NCBI GenBank assembly: GCA_029960955.1
Contig: JASBVS010000003.1
Location: 70,194-133,785, forward strand
Direction: 5' to 3'
Length of the DNA: 63,592 nucleotides
Origin: Bacillota bacterium
GTDB taxonomy: Bacteria; Bacillota; Sulfobacillia; JAIMAT01
Part shown: in pieces, positions 36,777-44,457 of the stretch
Layout: each line of letters starts with the position of its first letter
Numbering within the stretch: position 1 is the first letter of the stretch
Notes under the pieces: generated by a model
Told to the model about the DNA's origin: nothing
The model's input: only the letters and a program-made list of their open reading frames with translations
Database searches by the model: none
Program-made: the position numbers and the translations under genes

Positions 36777-37523
36777 ATGGGCCCGGTCGAGGTCCTCCGC
36801 GAGTACGGACGTCGTGTCGAAGAGCTTCTCGAACGCATCGTCACCGGTCAGGCCGCGGCCGTCGGGCGCGCGGCCGCCATGGTCGCCGAAGCGGTCGCCG
36901 GGGGAGGCGTCATCTTCACCTTCGGGACGGGCCACTCCCACCTGGTGGCGGAGGAGGTGGCCTACCGCGCCGGCGTCCTCGTGCCGGTGGACGCCATCCT
37001 CGAGCCCAGCCTGACCGGCCACCAGGACGTGACGAAGAGCGAGCTTCTCGAGCGCCTGGAGGGCTTCGGACGGGCGATCGTGGAACACCGCCGCCTGGGG
37101 CCCGGCGACGTGCTGATCGTCATCTCCAACTCCGGGCGGAACGCGGCGCCCATCGAGGTGGCCATGGAGGCCCGGTCGCGGGGGGTTCCGGTGGTGGCCG
37201 TCACCAGCCTCCCGTACTCGCGCGCCGTGGGCTCGCGTCACTCCTCCGGCAGGAAGCTCTACGAGGTGGCGGACGTGGTCGTCGACACCGGAACCCCCCT
37301 CGGCGACGCCCTGCTCCACCTTCCCGGCCTGGAACAGCCGGTCGCGCCGGCCTCGGGCGTCGTGGGCATCTTCGTGCTGCAGGCGATCCTGGCGGGCGCC
37401 ACCGCCCTCCTCCTGGAGCGCGGTCTCCAACCGCCGGTCTGGGAGAGCGGCAACCTGGACGGTGCCAGCGAGCGGAACGCCCGCTGGCTGGACCGCTACC
37501 GCGAACGGATCCGCATCTGGTGA
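36777..37523 (+). CDS. SIS-domain phosphosugar-binding protein (UPF0309-like)
   Basis: 248 residues with one SIS domain. The sugar-phosphate-binding loop is FTFGTGHSHLVAEEVAYRAG and the second block is VLIVISNSGRNAAPIEVAMEARSRG. It is similar to the UPF0309 group of putative phosphosugar isomerases or binding proteins; the reaction is unproven. I chose ATG 36777, 6 nt after AAAGGGGG(ATGGCC), over ATG 36771 and the longer frame. It lies 78 bp past the LCP gene on the same strand and may share its transcript. It is convergent with greA. Confidence 0.82.
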   Translation: MGPVEVLREYGRRVEELLERIVTGQAAAVGRAAAMVAEAVAGGGVIFTFGTGHSHLVAEEVAYRAGVLVPVDAILEPSLTGHQDVTKSELLERLEGFGRAIVEHRRLGPGDVLIVISNSGRNAAPIEVAMEARSRGVPVVAVTSLPYSRAVGSRHSSGRKLYEVADVVVDTGTPLGDALLHLPGLEQPVAPASGVVGIFVLQAILAGATALLLERGLQPPVWESGNLDGASERNARWLDRYRERIRIW

Positions 37524-37548
37524 GCGGGCGCGGCCGATCGGCCGCGCT

Positions 37549-38046
37549 TCAGCCGGCCTGCGGCTCGTCGAGGCGGACGTCGAGCACCTTGTAGCGGACG
37601 AGCGCCCCTCCGGGCAGCTTCACCTCCACGGTCTCGCCGGCCTTCCTGCCCATCAGGGCGGAGCCCACGGGCGACTGGTAGGAGATCCGGCCGGAGGCGG
37701 GGTCCGCTTCCGAGGGACCGACGATCATGAGGACCTCCCGGTCGGGATCCTCCGGGTCGTCCACCTCGACCTCCACCCACGAGCCGACTGCGACGGCGCC
37801 GGGGTCGGCATCGCGGTGGTCGACGACGCGGGCGCGCTGGAGCGTCGCCTCGATCGCGGCGATCCTGCGCTCCAGCTGGCCCTGCTCCTCCCGGGCGGCC
37901 TGGTATTCGCCGTTCTCCGAGAGGTCGCCCAGCTCGCGCGCGTCATGGAGCCGGGCGGCCACCACCAGGCGGCGCCTCTTCAGCTCCTCCAGCTCGTTCT
38001 CCAGTTTCTTCAGGCCCTCCGGGGTGAGGATCACTTCCTCTGCCAT
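37549..38046 (-). CDS. greA: Transcription elongation factor GreA
   Basis: 165 residues. The N-terminal antiparallel coiled coil includes LTPEGLKKLENELEELK, the tip acidic segment ARELGDLSENGEYQAAREEQ (Asp/Glu that reach the polymerase active site), and the C-terminal FKBP-like domain ends with ISYQSPVGSALMGRKAGETVEV. GreA rescues backtracked RNA polymerase by stimulating transcript cleavage. ATG 38046 (MAEEVILTPEG) fits family alignment; ATG 38055 is nearer the GGAGG. It is monocistronic and convergent with the SIS gene. Confidence 0.95.
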   Translation of the reverse strand: MAEEVILTPEGLKKLENELEELKRRRLVVAARLHDARELGDLSENGEYQAAREEQGQLERRIAAIEATLQRARVVDHRDADPGAVAVGSWVEVEVDDPEDPDREVLMIVGPSEADPASGRISYQSPVGSALMGRKAGETVEVKLPGGALVRYKVLDVRLDEPQAG

Positions 38047-38431
38047 CGCTGGCATCCGCCTCCCTCTGGACGGATCTTGGGCCCGGGTATCCGATGTGCT
38101 CATCTATTCATGCGCGGCTGCCTGCGGCTTGGCAATGGCAGGACTTTCCTGGCCGCGCCGCCGGAGTCGATGGACGTTTCGCAGGCTTCGCTCCCGGCGG
38201 AGAGAGGACGAGGAGGGCCGGCGCGGACCTCGGCGAGCCGGTACGGCGGAAGTATGACCGGAACGCACTTCGCTATGACACCCGGGACCGCCTCGTCCGG
38301 GAGGCCCGGCGGAGGCGCTTCCTCCTGCGGGCGCCCGCGCCGGTGACGCTGCCCGGGACAGGCCCCCGGCAGGCGCGCCGCCCGCGCATCGAAGCGCGGC
38401 CGCCAGCTCCGCGGCCACGCCCCCGGCCCGG
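38047..38431. other. Intergenic region upstream of greA
   Basis: No credible gene on either strand; open frames here are low-complexity Arg/Pro translations. Two direct TATGAC copies (38253-38258 and 38274-38279) are exactly 21 bp apart. A possible greA promoter on the minus strand, TTGCCA with 17 bp to CATGAA, lies near 38105-38135 but is weak. Confidence 0.45.
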
Positions 38432-38788
38432 TCAGGCCCACTGGTGCGCCCACTCGTGCAGCTGTCGCAGGACGCCTTCGAGGCCGCGCCCCCAGGTGGT
38501 AAGGGTGTAGGCGACGCGCACCGGCCGCGAGGAAGTGTCCACCTCGCGCTCCACCAACCCTTCGCGCTCCAGCTCCTGGAGGCGCTGGGAGAGAAGCCTG
38601 TCGCTCAGCCCGGGGACGCGGCGGCGAATCTGCATGAAGCGGAGGGGCTCCTCGTGGAGCGTCCAGAGGATCTCCACCACCCACCTCCGCCCGACCACCT
38701 CGGCGGCACGACGGAACTCCTGGCAGAGCACCGAGCCCGCATGGCCCGGGTCCGAATCCAGGTCCCGCTCCAGCCCGGCCTGGGACAT
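38432..38788 (-). CDS. HxlR family winged-helix transcriptional regulator
   Basis: 118 residues. Typical HxlR sequence: an early Cys (SVLCQEFRRA), VVGRRWVVEILWTL, LRFMQIRRRVPGLSDRLLSQRLQELEREGLVER and VAYTLTTWGRGLEGVLRQLHEWA. The conserved Cys near the N-terminus is the redox or electrophile sensor in studied members (HypR, YodB). The gene stands at the downstream edge of the nitrite/NO cluster with its own promoter. ATG 38788 follows GGGAGAGGGGGG. Its targets are unknown; nothing that is obviously divergent from it is present. Confidence 0.88.
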   Translation of the reverse strand: MSQAGLERDLDSDPGHAGSVLCQEFRRAAEVVGRRWVVEILWTLHEEPLRFMQIRRRVPGLSDRLLSQRLQELEREGLVEREVDTSSRPVRVAYTLTTWGRGLEGVLRQLHEWAHQWA

Positions 38789-38854
38789 CGCCTGCGCCCC
38801 CCTCTCCCGCGAACGGTGCGAACGGGCTGCCTTTGTTGCGGGTTCCTTACGGGA

Positions 38855-38884
38855 AGTGTCGCATCACGAGGCCAAAGCCGTCAA
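38855..38884 (-). promoter_or_regulatory. Possible promoter of the HxlR gene
   Basis: TTGACG (38879-38884, overlapping the JAMM gene stop codon), an 18-bp spacer and GACACT (38855-38860) on the minus strand. The -35 is good and the -10 poor. Confidence 0.4.
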
Positions 38885-39381
38885 CTATTCCCATCGGAAA
38901 GTTGCTTAAGTCCCCCGCGACCCCCTGAGGGGCGGGCCCGCAAGGGCTCGCCGCTCACCCGCAGCGCCACCGGCTCGACCCGACCGCCGCGGATCCGGTA
39001 GCCGCGCAACTCCGGCTCGGTGCCCGCCAGCGAGGCGATCAGGTAGACGGCTTCGGGATAGTAGGCCTGGCGGATGTCGACCGCCGAGGGGTAGGCGCGG
39101 CCGCGCGGGTGCGAGTGGAAGATGCCCACCAGTTCGAGCCGCTCCCGCTCCAGCTTCTCCAGGACCTGGAGGATCTCCCCGGGGGGGATGGAGTAGGCGG
39201 TCGGGCTCGCTTCCTGGTTGGTGGTGGGGAAGAAGCGCTCGGCGCGGCCCTGCCGGCCGCCGAGGAGCCCGCAGGCCTCGCGCGGGAAGTGGCGCCGGGC
39301 GTGGGCGAGGAGCGCCTCGACGAGGGCGCGCGGGAGCTCCAGCGTGGTCGCGGCCCGGGCGGGCTCCTCAGGCGTGCTCAA
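38881..39381 (-). CDS. JAMM/MPN (Mov34) family metalloprotease
   Basis: 166 residues. The zinc motif is complete: Glu in the N-terminal helix region (PREACGLLGG) and FHSHPRGRAYPSAVDIRQA (His-x-His-x7-Ser-x2-Asp). Bacterial members remove C-terminal extensions from sulfur-carrier proteins or cleave isopeptide-like bonds. No sulfur-carrier (ThiS/MoaD-like) gene is adjacent, so the substrate is unknown. The TTG start at 39381 lies inside the crp-like gene (14-nt overlap), with GGAGGAG just upstream, so the two proteins are made together. Confidence 0.85.
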   Translation of the reverse strand: MSTPEEPARAATTLELPRALVEALLAHARRHFPREACGLLGGRQGRAERFFPTTNQEASPTAYSIPPGEILQVLEKLERERLELVGIFHSHPRGRAYPSAVDIRQAYYPEAVYLIASLAGTEPELRGYRIRGGRVEPVALRVSGEPLRARPSGGRGGLKQLSDGNS

Positions 39382-40072
39382 ACTCCTCCGCCTCCCGGGC
39401 GAGCGCCTCCAGGTCCAGGCGGTGGCCCTCCGCGCTCTCCCGCACCCAACCGCTGCGCTGGAAGCGGCTCATCATGCGGCTGACGCTCTCGCGACTGACT
39501 CCGGCCAGGTTGGCGATCTCCTGGTGCGTGATCTGCTCGGGCAGCGTGCGCCAGCGGCCTTCGCCCCGCCCGTGCTCGCTGGCCAGGCGGACGAGCGCGT
39601 AGGCCACGCGCTGGCGCAGGTCGCCCAGCGCCGTCTCCTGCAGCCGCCGCTGGAGCTCGGCCAGGCGCCGGGCGGTGATCTCCAGGAGGCGGATGGCGAG
39701 CCGGGCGTCCTGGCGGAGGAGCGCCATCAACGGGTCGCGACCGAGCGCCCAGAGGACGGTCGGCTCGAGCGCGGTGGCGGTGGCGGGGTAGGTGCTTCCT
39801 TCCAGGAAGCCGACGTGCGGCATGACCTCGCCCGCGCCCAGCAGGTTGATGGTCTGCTGGCGCCCCGCGGGCGTCAGGACGAAGGCCTTGACCAGGCCGC
39901 GCTCGATGACGTAGAGGTCGCTGACCGGCTCGCCCTGCTCGAAGAGCACCTGACCCGGCGCCAGCTGCTTCCGGCGCAGGAGCGCGCCGATGGCCGCCAG
40001 CGAGCCGGCGTCGAGGCCGGTGAAGATGGGGCTCCGCGCCAGCAGGTCGGAGACGCCCCCGTCGGTGGGCAC
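39368..40072 (-). CDS. Crp/Fnr family transcriptional regulator
   Basis: 234 residues: cyclic-nucleotide-binding-like beta roll (GQVLFEQGEPVSDLYVIERGLVKAF), long dimerisation helix, and a C-terminal HTH_Crp with ITHQEIANLAGVSRESVSRMMSRFQRSGWV. The recognition helix SRESVSR resembles CRP/FNR (RETVSR). No N-terminal Cys cluster is present, so it is not an FNR-type Fe-S sensor; a heme/NO sensor of the DNR/NnrR type or a CRP-like effector is possible. It sits next to nirK, and two CRP-like dyads lie upstream of the NnrS-like genes, so control of this cluster is inferred. Confidence 0.9.
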   Translation of the reverse strand: MPTDGGVSDLLARSPIFTGLDAGSLAAIGALLRRKQLAPGQVLFEQGEPVSDLYVIERGLVKAFVLTPAGRQQTINLLGAGEVMPHVGFLEGSTYPATATALEPTVLWALGRDPLMALLRQDARLAIRLLEITARRLAELQRRLQETALGDLRQRVAYALVRLASEHGRGEGRWRTLPEQITHQEIANLAGVSRESVSRMMSRFQRSGWVRESAEGHRLDLEALAREAEEFEHA

Positions 40073-40177
40073 GAACCTCCCCCTTCTGCAAGGCTACCAC
40101 CCGGGGAGGCGTCGCGCATGACTTCCACTCTCGAAGCCGGCCGGGTCCGGGGCGCCGGCACCGGGCGCGCGGGCGGC

Positions 40178-40432
40178 CTACGGAGCCGGCTCGTCCAGGA
40201 TGGAGGCGAGGAGCCGTTCCTCGACCGGCTCGTCGTCGGCGTGGAGCGCGATGCAGCCCACCGGACAGGCGTCGGCCGCCTCGCGGGCGCACTCCTCGAG
40301 GCCCGGCGGGACGGGGTCGCGGAGGACGAAGGCCAGGCCTCCCTCCACCCGGAAGAGCTCGACGCAGACCGACTCGCAGAACGGGCAGCCGATGCAGATC
40401 TCCTGGTCCACGGTGACACGTACAGCGCTCAC
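40178..40432 (-). CDS. Small ferredoxin
   Basis: 84 residues. Cysteines CIGCPFCESVC and later ACPVGCI match monocluster 4Fe-4S (or 3Fe-4S) ferredoxins. The extra Cys at the sixth position of the first motif (CIGCPFC) is unusual and may support cluster conversion. The start GTG 40432 overlaps the nirK stop as GTGA, with GGAGGAG upstream, so it is coupled to nirK. It may deliver electrons within the NO/nitrite pathway, although NirK itself is extracellular and this protein is cytoplasmic. Confidence 0.85.
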   Translation of the reverse strand: MSAVRVTVDQEICIGCPFCESVCVELFRVEGGLAFVLRDPVPPGLEECAREAADACPVGCIALHADDEPVEERLLASILDEPAP

Positions 40433-41484
40433 GGCTCCTCCAGCGGCATCAGCGGTTGCGGGGCGGCGTCGGGGCGGACGTCGATCTCGCCCGTCGCCCC
40501 CCGCGACGCGTCGGCGAAGGCGTGGTTGACGAAAAGGTACCGGCCCGCCTGCGGGAAGCGGGTCTCGAAGACGGCGGCGCCGCCCGGCCCGACCACGGCT
40601 CCGGAGGCGCCCTGGAGCGCGTTGGCCGGGTTGCCGTCCATCTCGACCCGGTCGAAGATGGCGCCGATCACGTGGAAGTAGGCGAAGCGGCTGGGACCGG
40701 CGTTGACCACGTAGAGGCGGACGCGCTCGCCCGGCCGCACCTGGAGCGGGTGCGACAGGTAGCGGTCGGCGTAGCCGTTGAAGACCGTGTAGGCGGGCGC
40801 CTCCGTCTCCAGCGCGTCCGGGTCGACCGAGCGGTACCACTCGCCCTCCACCAGGACGAACTCGCGCGCCGGGGCGCGGCCTTCCTTGGGATCGACGATG
40901 ACGGCGCCGTACATGCCGTTGGCGATGTGCTCGATGACCGGCGCGACCCCGCAATGGTAGAGGAAGACGCCCGGATCGCCGGCCTGGAAGGAGAAGGTGA
41001 AGCTGTGCCCGGGCAGGACGGGCTGGTAGTTGACGCTCCAGGGCGTCCGCGCGGCGTGGAAGTCGATGGAGTGGGCCATCTGCGGATCGCGGTTGACCAG
41101 GGTGAAGGTGACCAGGTCGCCCTGGCGCACGCGGATGACCGGCCCGGGTACCTGCCCGTTGAAGGTCCAGGCATGGTAGCAGCGGCCGGCAGCGATGGGG
41201 AGCGTGGCCGGTTCCGCCACCAGCTGCACCCAGACGTGCGAGCCCTCGCGGCGCGTGGCCAGCGGCGTCGGCCTGGGCGCCGCGCACCGCCCGCTGAACA
41301 TCGGCTGGCTGCCCATGGCGGGCCCCGGGCCGGCCGCGACGGTCGTCGCGGTCCCGCCCGGGGAGGGCGCCGTCCCGCCCGGGGAGGGCGCAGCCGCGGA
41401 GCTGCAGCCGGCGAGAAGCGCCGCGACCGCCAGGAGGGCGACGGCCGGCAACGTTCCGCGAGTCGAAGCGAACTTTCCCTGCAC
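40429..41484 (-). CDS. nirK: Copper-containing nitrite reductase, lipoprotein form
   Basis: 351 residues. The signal peptide with lipobox LLAGCSS (Cys27) puts it on the outer face of the membrane. Two cupredoxin domains follow. Type 1 copper ligands: His138, Cys178, His186, Met191 (in YHCGVAPVIEHIANGMYG). Type 2 copper ligands: His143, His177, His321 (LFVNHAFAD). The catalytic Asp141 (HSIDFH) and His271 (FHVIGAIFD) are also present, so reduction of nitrite to NO is expected. GTG 41484 has AAGGGGGAG closely upstream; ATG 41502 is the alternative. Coupled to the ferredoxin. No NO reductase of the NorB type is seen, but NnrS-like proteins are in the cluster. Confidence 0.9.
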   Translation of the reverse strand: MQGKFASTRGTLPAVALLAVAALLAGCSSAAAPSPGGTAPSPGGTATTVAAGPGPAMGSQPMFSGRCAAPRPTPLATRREGSHVWVQLVAEPATLPIAAGRCYHAWTFNGQVPGPVIRVRQGDLVTFTLVNRDPQMAHSIDFHAARTPWSVNYQPVLPGHSFTFSFQAGDPGVFLYHCGVAPVIEHIANGMYGAVIVDPKEGRAPAREFVLVEGEWYRSVDPDALETEAPAYTVFNGYADRYLSHPLQVRPGERVRLYVVNAGPSRFAYFHVIGAIFDRVEMDGNPANALQGASGAVVGPGGAAVFETRFPQAGRYLFVNHAFADASRGATGEIDVRPDAAPQPLMPLEEP

Positions 41485-41507
41485 GCTGCTCCCCCTTCCC
41501 ATCCGGC

Positions 41508-42161
41508 TCAGGCGCTCCGGCGAACCGGTCGCCCGGCGCCGGCGAGCAGGCTTTCCCTCATGGCGCGGGCGGCCGCCTGGGCGCGGTTGTGCACGCGCAG
41601 CTTCCCCATGGCGCTTCCGAGGTGCTTCTTTACGGCGCTCTCGGAGAGATAGAGCCTGCGGCCGATCTCCTGGTTGGTCAGCCCCAGGGCGACCAGGGCC
41701 AGGACGTCCAGCTCCCGCCTCGTCAGCTCGTAGGGGGCCCGCTCCTCGTCCCGGGAGAGGCGGGTGAAGATGCGCGCGGCCACCTCGCGCGAGACGCAGG
41801 TGCCTCCCCGGGCCACCGTGCGGATGCAGTCCAGGAACTCCGGCACTCCCGCCGTCTTCAGGAGGTAGCCCTCCACGCCGGCGCGCGCCGCCTCCCGGAC
41901 CTCCTCGAGCTCGCCCGAGACCGCCAGGAGGACGATGCGCAGCCGGGGGTGCGACGCCTTCAGGCGGCGAGCCACCTCCAGGCCCCGGCCTCCGAGCTCG
42001 GCGTCCAGGGCGGCCACGTCCGCCTCGACGCGGTGCAGGAGAGCCAGGGCTTCCCGCAGGTCGCAGGCTTCGCCGACGACCTCCATCTCCGCCTGCCCGT
42101 CCAGCAGCACCCGCAGGGCCGCGCGGACGAGCGCCCGCTCCTCCACCAGCACGATGCGCAC
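41508..42161 (-). CDS. NarL/LuxR-type response regulator with atypical receiver
   Basis: 217 residues: receiver domain then LuxR-type HTH (LTRRELDVLALVALGLTNQEIGRRLYLSESAVKKHLGSAMGKL). The receiver keeps the acceptor Asp (AALDAELGG) and Lys (GYLLK), but the acidic pair that binds Mg is Glu-Glu (LVEERALVR) and the switch Thr is Ala (LLAVSG). It may be weakly or non-canonically phosphorylated. No histidine kinase gene is adjacent. It lies 23 bp upstream of nirK on the same strand, so control of nitrite respiration is likely. Confidence 0.86.
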   Translation of the reverse strand: MRIVLVEERALVRAALRVLLDGQAEMEVVGEACDLREALALLHRVEADVAALDAELGGRGLEVARRLKASHPRLRIVLLAVSGELEEVREAARAGVEGYLLKTAGVPEFLDCIRTVARGGTCVSREVAARIFTRLSRDEERAPYELTRRELDVLALVALGLTNQEIGRRLYLSESAVKKHLGSAMGKLRVHNRAQAAARAMRESLLAGAGRPVRRSA

Positions 42162-42246
42162 CTTTGCCTCACTCCGTCGTCCGGGGAAGCCGCTCCCCGC
42201 TTCCGAGGGGCAGAGGCGCCTCGCGGGCGCCTCCGCCCGCCTGCGC

Positions 42247-42978
42247 CTACTCCGCGCTTCGCCCGAGCCGCACCCGCCAGACCGTCGGGCCCGCCTCGAC
42301 CACGTCCCAGGTGAAGCGGCCCGGCCGTTCGGCCGAGAGCTGGTAGTAGAGCGGCACGGGATCGTGGTCGTTGACCAGGAGGAAGGAGTCGCCCGGCGCC
42401 AGTCCCTCCCAGGTGGCGAAGATCAGGCGGTGGCGCTCGGCGGGCGGCAGGTGGCGGACGTCGAGCACGCGGCCGTCCGGCCGGGAGCGCTCGTGGAGCT
42501 CGCCGAGGAGCGATTCCAGGTCGGTCGCCCCGTCGTCGGCCAGGGCCGCGACGACGTAGACGTTCTCCTTCTCCGCGTGGAGGCGGAAGAGCTCCAGGAG
42601 TGCCCGTGCCAGCGAGGCCGCCTCCACGGGCGGGACGGCGCGGCCCACGGCCTCGCGCAGCTCGCCGATGCGCAGGTGCTCCAGGCGGAGCGAGTGGACG
42701 AGGAGGGCGAGCCCGGGAAGCTCGGCCGCCCGCCTGTAGAGCGTCGTCTCCTCGCCGCGCGCGTGCGGCAGGATCTCCTCGTCGACGTAGGCGAGCAGAG
42801 CCCGGCGTGCGTCGGACCAGCCTGCCTCGGGCGCCGCCGCCAGCTCGAGGCTCCGCTCCTCCAGGCCGGCCAGCAGGCGGCCGTGGTGCCGGACGATCCT
42901 CTGCGCGGCGCCGCGGTTCCTCTCCAGCGACGCCTCCCGCCCGGGCTCGACGCTCCCGGGACGCGCCTCCTCCGTCAT
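42247..42978 (-). CDS. Hemerythrin-like domain fused to DUF2249
   Basis: 243 residues. Residues about 20-150 are a hemerythrin-type four-helix bundle (HHGRLLAGLE, ILPHARGEETTLYRRA, LVHSLRLEHLRIGELRE, LFRLHAEKENVYVVA). Residues about 165-243 are a DUF2249 domain, a TusA-like fold (RVLDVRHLPPAERHRLIFATWEGLAPGDSFLLVNDHDPVPLYYQL). This fusion is known in denitrification and NO-stress loci. It would bind a di-iron centre; an NO or O2 handling role in the cytoplasm is inferred. It sits in a minus-strand run with Mrp 18 bp upstream. Confidence 0.87.
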   Translation of the reverse strand: MTEEARPGSVEPGREASLERNRGAAQRIVRHHGRLLAGLEERSLELAAAPEAGWSDARRALLAYVDEEILPHARGEETTLYRRAAELPGLALLVHSLRLEHLRIGELREAVGRAVPPVEAASLARALLELFRLHAEKENVYVVAALADDGATDLESLLGELHERSRPDGRVLDVRHLPPAERHRLIFATWEGLAPGDSFLLVNDHDPVPLYYQLSAERPGRFTWDVVEAGPTVWRVRLGRSAE

Positions 42979-42996
42979 GCCTGATCCCCCGCTTCC

Positions 42997-44094
42997 TTAG
43001 AAAGTTCGGGCGGTTCCGGGCGCCGTCGCCGGGGGCGAGGCCTGCCCCTCCCCGTCCACCTCCATCGCCGCGGCCACCCGCTCGGCCAGTTCGGCGTAGG
43101 CCCGGCCCGCCGGGCTTCCGGCCGCGAAGAGCCCGTCTCCCCGCCCCTCCTTGGAGGGGTCGAAGGGGATCCGCGCCAGGACCTCCGTCCCCAGCGCCGC
43201 GGCCACGGCGTCCCCGCCGCCGCGGCCGAAGGGGTGGCTGCGCCTGCCGCAGCCTTCGCAGCTCATGTAGGCCAGGTTCTCCACCACGCCCAGCAGCCGG
43301 TGCCCCGTGCGCAGGGCCATCGAGCCGGCCCGCTCGGCCACGCGGGCGGCCAGCGGATCCGGCGTGGTCACCACCAGCTCCGCGGCGTCGGGGAAGTACT
43401 CGTGCACGTCCAGCGCCACGTCGCCCGTCCCCGGCGGCAGGTCGAGGATCATCAGGCGCGGCGACTCCCAGAGCGTATCCCCCATCAGCTGGCGGAGCGC
43501 CGTGCCCAGCATCGGGCCGCGCCAGATGACCGGGTCGTTCTGGCGCACGAAGAAGTCCATCGAGACGACCTGCACGCCGTGGGCCGAGGGCGGGACGATC
43601 TTCCCGTCGCGCACCCGGGGAGGCTCGTCCAACCCGATCAGCGAGGGCACGCTGAAACCGTAGATGTCGCAGTCGAGAAGCGCCGTCCGCACCCCGCGGC
43701 GAGCCAGCGCCACGGCCAGGTTGACGCTGACGGTCGACTTGCCCACGCCGCCCTTGCCGCTGGCCACCGCCAGCAGCCCGGCTCCCTCGGGCACCCGGGG
43801 CCGCGGCCGCGACCGGGAGCGCGCCAGCGCCTGCGAGCGCTCGGCCAGCCCGCGGCTGCGCGGGACGACGCGGACGCCGGCGATGCCGGGCCGCCCCTCG
43901 AGGCGACGGCGGATCGCCTCCAGCGCCGCCTCCGGCGGCCGCTCGCCCCTCCAGAGATCGTCGACCAGGACCGCCACGTGGTCGCCGTCGGCGTGCGGCT
44001 CGATCAGCACGTCCTGGACGAAGCCCTCCGCCAGGGGATCGAGCTCGCCCACCTTCAGCCCCGCCAGCGCCTGGAGCACCTCCCGCTTCTCCAT
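42997..44094 (-). CDS. Mrp/ApbC family Fe-S cluster carrier ATPase
   Basis: 365 residues. The N-terminal MIP18-like domain (EVLQALAGLKVGELDPLAEGFVQDVLIE) is followed by the deviant Walker A LAVASGKGGVGKSTVSVNLA, IWRGPMLGTALRQLMGDTLW, LMILDLPPGTGDVALDV, and the bridging-cluster motif YMSCEGCG. Mrp proteins carry 4Fe-4S clusters to target enzymes. The neighbouring stand-alone MIP18 gene and the NO-related genes suggest repair of Fe-S proteins damaged by NO (inference). ATG 44094 has GGGGTG 6 nt before; GTG 44103 is an alternative. Confidence 0.92.
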   Translation of the reverse strand: MEKREVLQALAGLKVGELDPLAEGFVQDVLIEPHADGDHVAVLVDDLWRGERPPEAALEAIRRRLEGRPGIAGVRVVPRSRGLAERSQALARSRSRPRPRVPEGAGLLAVASGKGGVGKSTVSVNLAVALARRGVRTALLDCDIYGFSVPSLIGLDEPPRVRDGKIVPPSAHGVQVVSMDFFVRQNDPVIWRGPMLGTALRQLMGDTLWESPRLMILDLPPGTGDVALDVHEYFPDAAELVVTTPDPLAARVAERAGSMALRTGHRLLGVVENLAYMSCEGCGRRSHPFGRGGGDAVAAALGTEVLARIPFDPSKEGRGDGLFAAGSPAGRAYAELAERVAAAMEVDGEGQASPPATAPGTARTF

Positions 44095-44110
44095 GGCGTC
44101 CACCCCGCCC

Positions 44111-44452
44111 TCAGGCGAAGCCGAAGTAGCGCTTGGCGTCGTCGCTCATCATCTCGGGCGTCCAGGGCGGCGACCAGACCACGCGCACGTCCACCTGCAC
44201 GACGCCCGGCACCTGCAGGAGGCGATGGCGGACGCCGTCCTCGATCATGTCGCCCGCCGGGCAACCCGGCGTGGTCATGGTCATCACCACGCGGACGCGG
44301 CCGCCCTCCGCCTCGAGGCCGTAGACCAGCCCCAGGTCGACCACGTTGTAGCCGAGCTCGGGGTCGAAGACCTCGTGCAGCGCCTCCCAGAGGCGCGGGA
44401 GGAGCTCCTCCTCGCCGGCGGGAGCGGGCTCTTCGCGCGCTTCCTCCGCCAT
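44111..44452 (-). CDS. MIP18/DUF59 family Fe-S assembly protein (SufT-like)
   Basis: 113 residues. The DUF59 core is complete: LHEVFDPELGYNVVDLGLVYG, VVMTMTTPGCPAGDMI with the conserved Cys, and VVWSPPWTPEMMSDDAKRYFGF. Such proteins help mature 4Fe-4S enzymes. The same type of domain is also fused to the adjacent Mrp. AAGGTGAGG precedes ATG 44452, which starts 5 nt after the DUF2249 gene stop. Confidence 0.92.
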   Translation of the reverse strand: MAEEAREEPAPAGEEELLPRLWEALHEVFDPELGYNVVDLGLVYGLEAEGGRVRVVMTMTTPGCPAGDMIEDGVRHRLLQVPGVVQVDVRVVWSPPWTPEMMSDDAKRYFGFA

Positions 44453-44457
44453 TGCCC

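Noticed and set aside
35421..37430. Long open extension upstream of the aldo/keto reductase on the minus strand
   Set aside because: It lies antisense to the LytR-CpsA-Psr and SIS genes and is not protein-like; the reductase starts at ATG 35420 with a purine-rich site.
38094..38510. Open frames in the greA-HxlR gap
   Set aside because: Neither strand gives a plausible protein or a spaced ribosome binding site.
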